Positions 5,194-6,012 of a DNA stretch of 6,012 nt are shown here, piece by piece. This stretch comes from Methanobacterium sp. (GTDB lineage Archaea > Methanobacteriota > Methanobacteria > Methanobacteriales > Methanobacteriaceae), in NCBI GenBank assembly GCA_003161815.1, contig PMNN01000181.1:3629-9640 (forward strand), given 5' to 3'. The translations under genes and the position numbers were made by a program. The notes below the pieces were generated by a model, which saw nothing but the letters and a program-made list of their open reading frames with translations, did no database searches and was not told the origin of the DNA. Position 1 is the stretch's first letter, and each line of letters starts with the position of its first letter.

Positions 5194-5808
5194 ACCGGTA
5201 GAAGATGGGTAATTAGCATTTAAACCAGTAGTAATGGTGAAGTTACTGCCCCAAAGTGGGAGTGAATTACCCGCTAAGTCCTTTACACTGCCTGTGTGCA
5301 GTATAATACTGTATTTACTATTATTCAAGGTACTGGTAGGTATAAGTGTTAACCGATTACCAACGATACTTGTATTGAAGGATACAGAAGTCCCTAAGTT
5401 AGTCTTAAATTCTATCTTACCAGAACCCATTTTTATGGGTTCGCTGAACATTATCATAACCACCTTACTAACATTATTAATCACCGCTCCATTAACCGGA
5501 TAAATACTAGTGACATTAGGTCGTGTAATATCCAAGGTGAAGCTGCTGCTCCAGATTGCCAATGAGTTATTAGCTAAGTCCTTCACTCCCGTGTGCAGTG
5601 TAATACCATATTTATTATTAGCAGCATAATTTATCGTCTTCCATGGATGACTATATGAAACATTATTAGAATCACTTCCATTTGTCGCTACATACAAAGT
5701 TTTATTACCACCTGCAGCATGAGAAAAACCAGCTGTAGCAAAAACCATGCTAAAAATAATTAAAATAAATAATAAACCTTTTAAATAGTTAAAATTATAA
5801 TTATCCAT
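5191..5808 (-). CDS. Short secreted protein with Big_5 (SbsA) Ig-like domains, probably a truncated remnant
   Basis: The frame encodes 205 residues. Residues 1-32 form a signal peptide: a long hydrophobic core (GLLFILIIFSMVFATAGFSH) then AA, with likely cleavage near 31-32. Residues 37-61 (TLYVATNGSDSN...HPWKTINYA) are the usual opening of large right-handed beta-helix surface proteins of methanogens. They stop abruptly. Residues 64-93 are only the tail of a Big_5 Ig-like domain (KYGITLHTGVKDLANNSL). Residues 95-195 are one complete Big_5 domain: TRPNVTSIYPVNGA, then MFSEPIKMGSGKIEF and YSIILHTGSVKDLAGNSLPL. The missing pieces suggest an internal deletion. Just past the stop, one frame off, the coding trace continues, so this is probably the surviving open part of a pseudogene. 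ATG 5808 follows GGGGGA by ten bases. If expressed, it would be exported and perhaps bind the cell wall. Confidence 0.75.
   Translation of the reverse strand: MDNYNFNYLKGLLFILIIFSMVFATAGFSHAAGGNKTLYVATNGSDSNNVSYSHPWKTINYAANNKYGITLHTGVKDLANNSLAIWSSSFTLDITRPNVTSIYPVNGAVINNVSKVVMIMFSEPIKMGSGKIEFKTNLGTSVSFNTSIVGNRLTLIPTSTLNNSKYSIILHTGSVKDLAGNSLPLWGSNFTITTGLNANYPSSTG
5236..5623 (-). repeat. Two imperfect direct copies of a Big_5 domain end, 300 bases apart
   Basis: Positions 5236-5326 and 5536-5623 are similar at the DNA level and both encode a K-Y-x-I-x-LHTG-(S)VKDLA-N-NSL-W-S-F segment. The right-hand copy lacks three bases, giving HTGVKDL instead of HTGSVKDL. They are the C-terminal ends of two tandem Ig-like domains and probably arose by domain duplication. 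Confidence 0.6.
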
Positions 5809-5911
5809 TTATCTAATGTCCCCCATCAAAATTCAAGAATTCACGGTTCCGATAATTTAGATTCATAATTTCACACACTTAAATAATTTTTCAAAGAAAT
5901 ACTCACAACAC

Positions 5912-5937
5912 TGATTATACCAAATAATCATTTTTTT
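5912..5937 (+). terminator. Hairpin followed by T7 on the plus strand
   Basis: TGATTAT (5912-5918) and ATAATCA (5924-5930) form a perfect 7-bp stem with a five-base loop, immediately followed by T7 (5931-5937). This is the layout of an intrinsic terminator for rightward transcription, yet no rightward gene precedes it within the previous 2.8 kb. It could instead be an operator of the leftward Ig-like gene. Confidence 0.35.
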
Positions 5938-5976
5938 AATTTAAATTTTAACTCAGTTGAAATAAACAAGAGCTTT

Positions 5977-5985
5977 AAAAAAAAA
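5977..5985 (-). terminator. Oligo-T tract for leftward transcription from outside the window
   Basis: Nine A on the plus strand give U9 in leftward RNA. It could end a gene to the right of the window, insulating the Ig-like gene. Nothing else coding is seen between 5809 and 6012. Confidence 0.3.
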
Positions 5986-6012
5986 TTAAAAAATGTTAGA
6001 TACGAAAAAACT

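Noticed and set aside
5234..5503. An 89-codon plus-strand open frame
   Set aside because: It is antisense to the Ig-like domain and shows no binding site or family likeness.

Overview
The window is AT-rich and looks archaeal, most likely a methanogen of the Methanobacteriales (Methanobacterium-like). This rests on four things: TATA-box promoters without bacterial -35/-10 pairs, oligo-T terminators, Shine-Dalgarno motifs such as GGAGG and GAGGTG, and a gene set typical of these genomes (a polytopic GT-C/PMT-type glycosyltransferase, a flippase-like membrane protein, a secreted protein with SbsA/Big_5 Ig-like domains, a DUF302 protein). No rRNA, tRNA, CRISPR array or intact insertion sequence is visible.

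Layout. (1) 1-238, minus strand: the 5' part of a flippase-like (LPG_synthase_TM/UPF0104) membrane protein that runs off the left edge. Its only well-placed start codon is ATT behind a strong GGAGG. (2) 239-834: a 596-base region with no full-size gene. It holds a possible 34-codon small ORF (548-652) with a good ribosome binding site. A perfect 11-bp inverted repeat lies in that ORF, and its loop is complementary to the ORF's own ribosome binding site. (3) 835-2211, plus: a complete 14-helix MFS drug/metabolite exporter of the DHA2 (EmrB/QacA) type. (4) 2296-2540, plus: a remnant of a DUF302 gene, with the C-terminal half intact and the N-terminal part shortened and out of frame. (5) 2655-3047, plus: a 130-residue basic protein of unknown function, possibly OB-fold. 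It starts at TTG rather than at the farther upstream TTG. (6) 3177-4856, minus: a complete membrane glycosyltransferase of the GT-C/PMT_2 type, convergent with the previous gene. (7) 4857-5138: non-coding, with two TATA-like promoters and an A10T9 tract. (8) 5139-5808, minus: a short secreted Ig-like protein that appears to be the decayed remnant of a much larger surface protein. It has an internal deletion near residues 61-65, a one-base frameshift at the apparent stop codon, and then loss of the downstream domain. (9) 5809-6012: its upstream region, with a hairpin plus T7 on the plus strand and an oligo-T tract on the minus strand.

The genes do not form one operon: almost every gene has its own promoter-like element and strands alternate. 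The common theme is the cell envelope: a lipid-flippase-like protein, a polyprenyl-sugar-dependent glycosyltransferase, an exporter and a secreted Ig-like protein. Two broken genes in 6 kb suggest an accessory region undergoing decay. I found no convincing undescribed multi-gene system. The best leads are the hairpin/ribosome-binding-site pairing upstream of the exporter, the ATT start, the basic orphan protein and the two pseudogenes.
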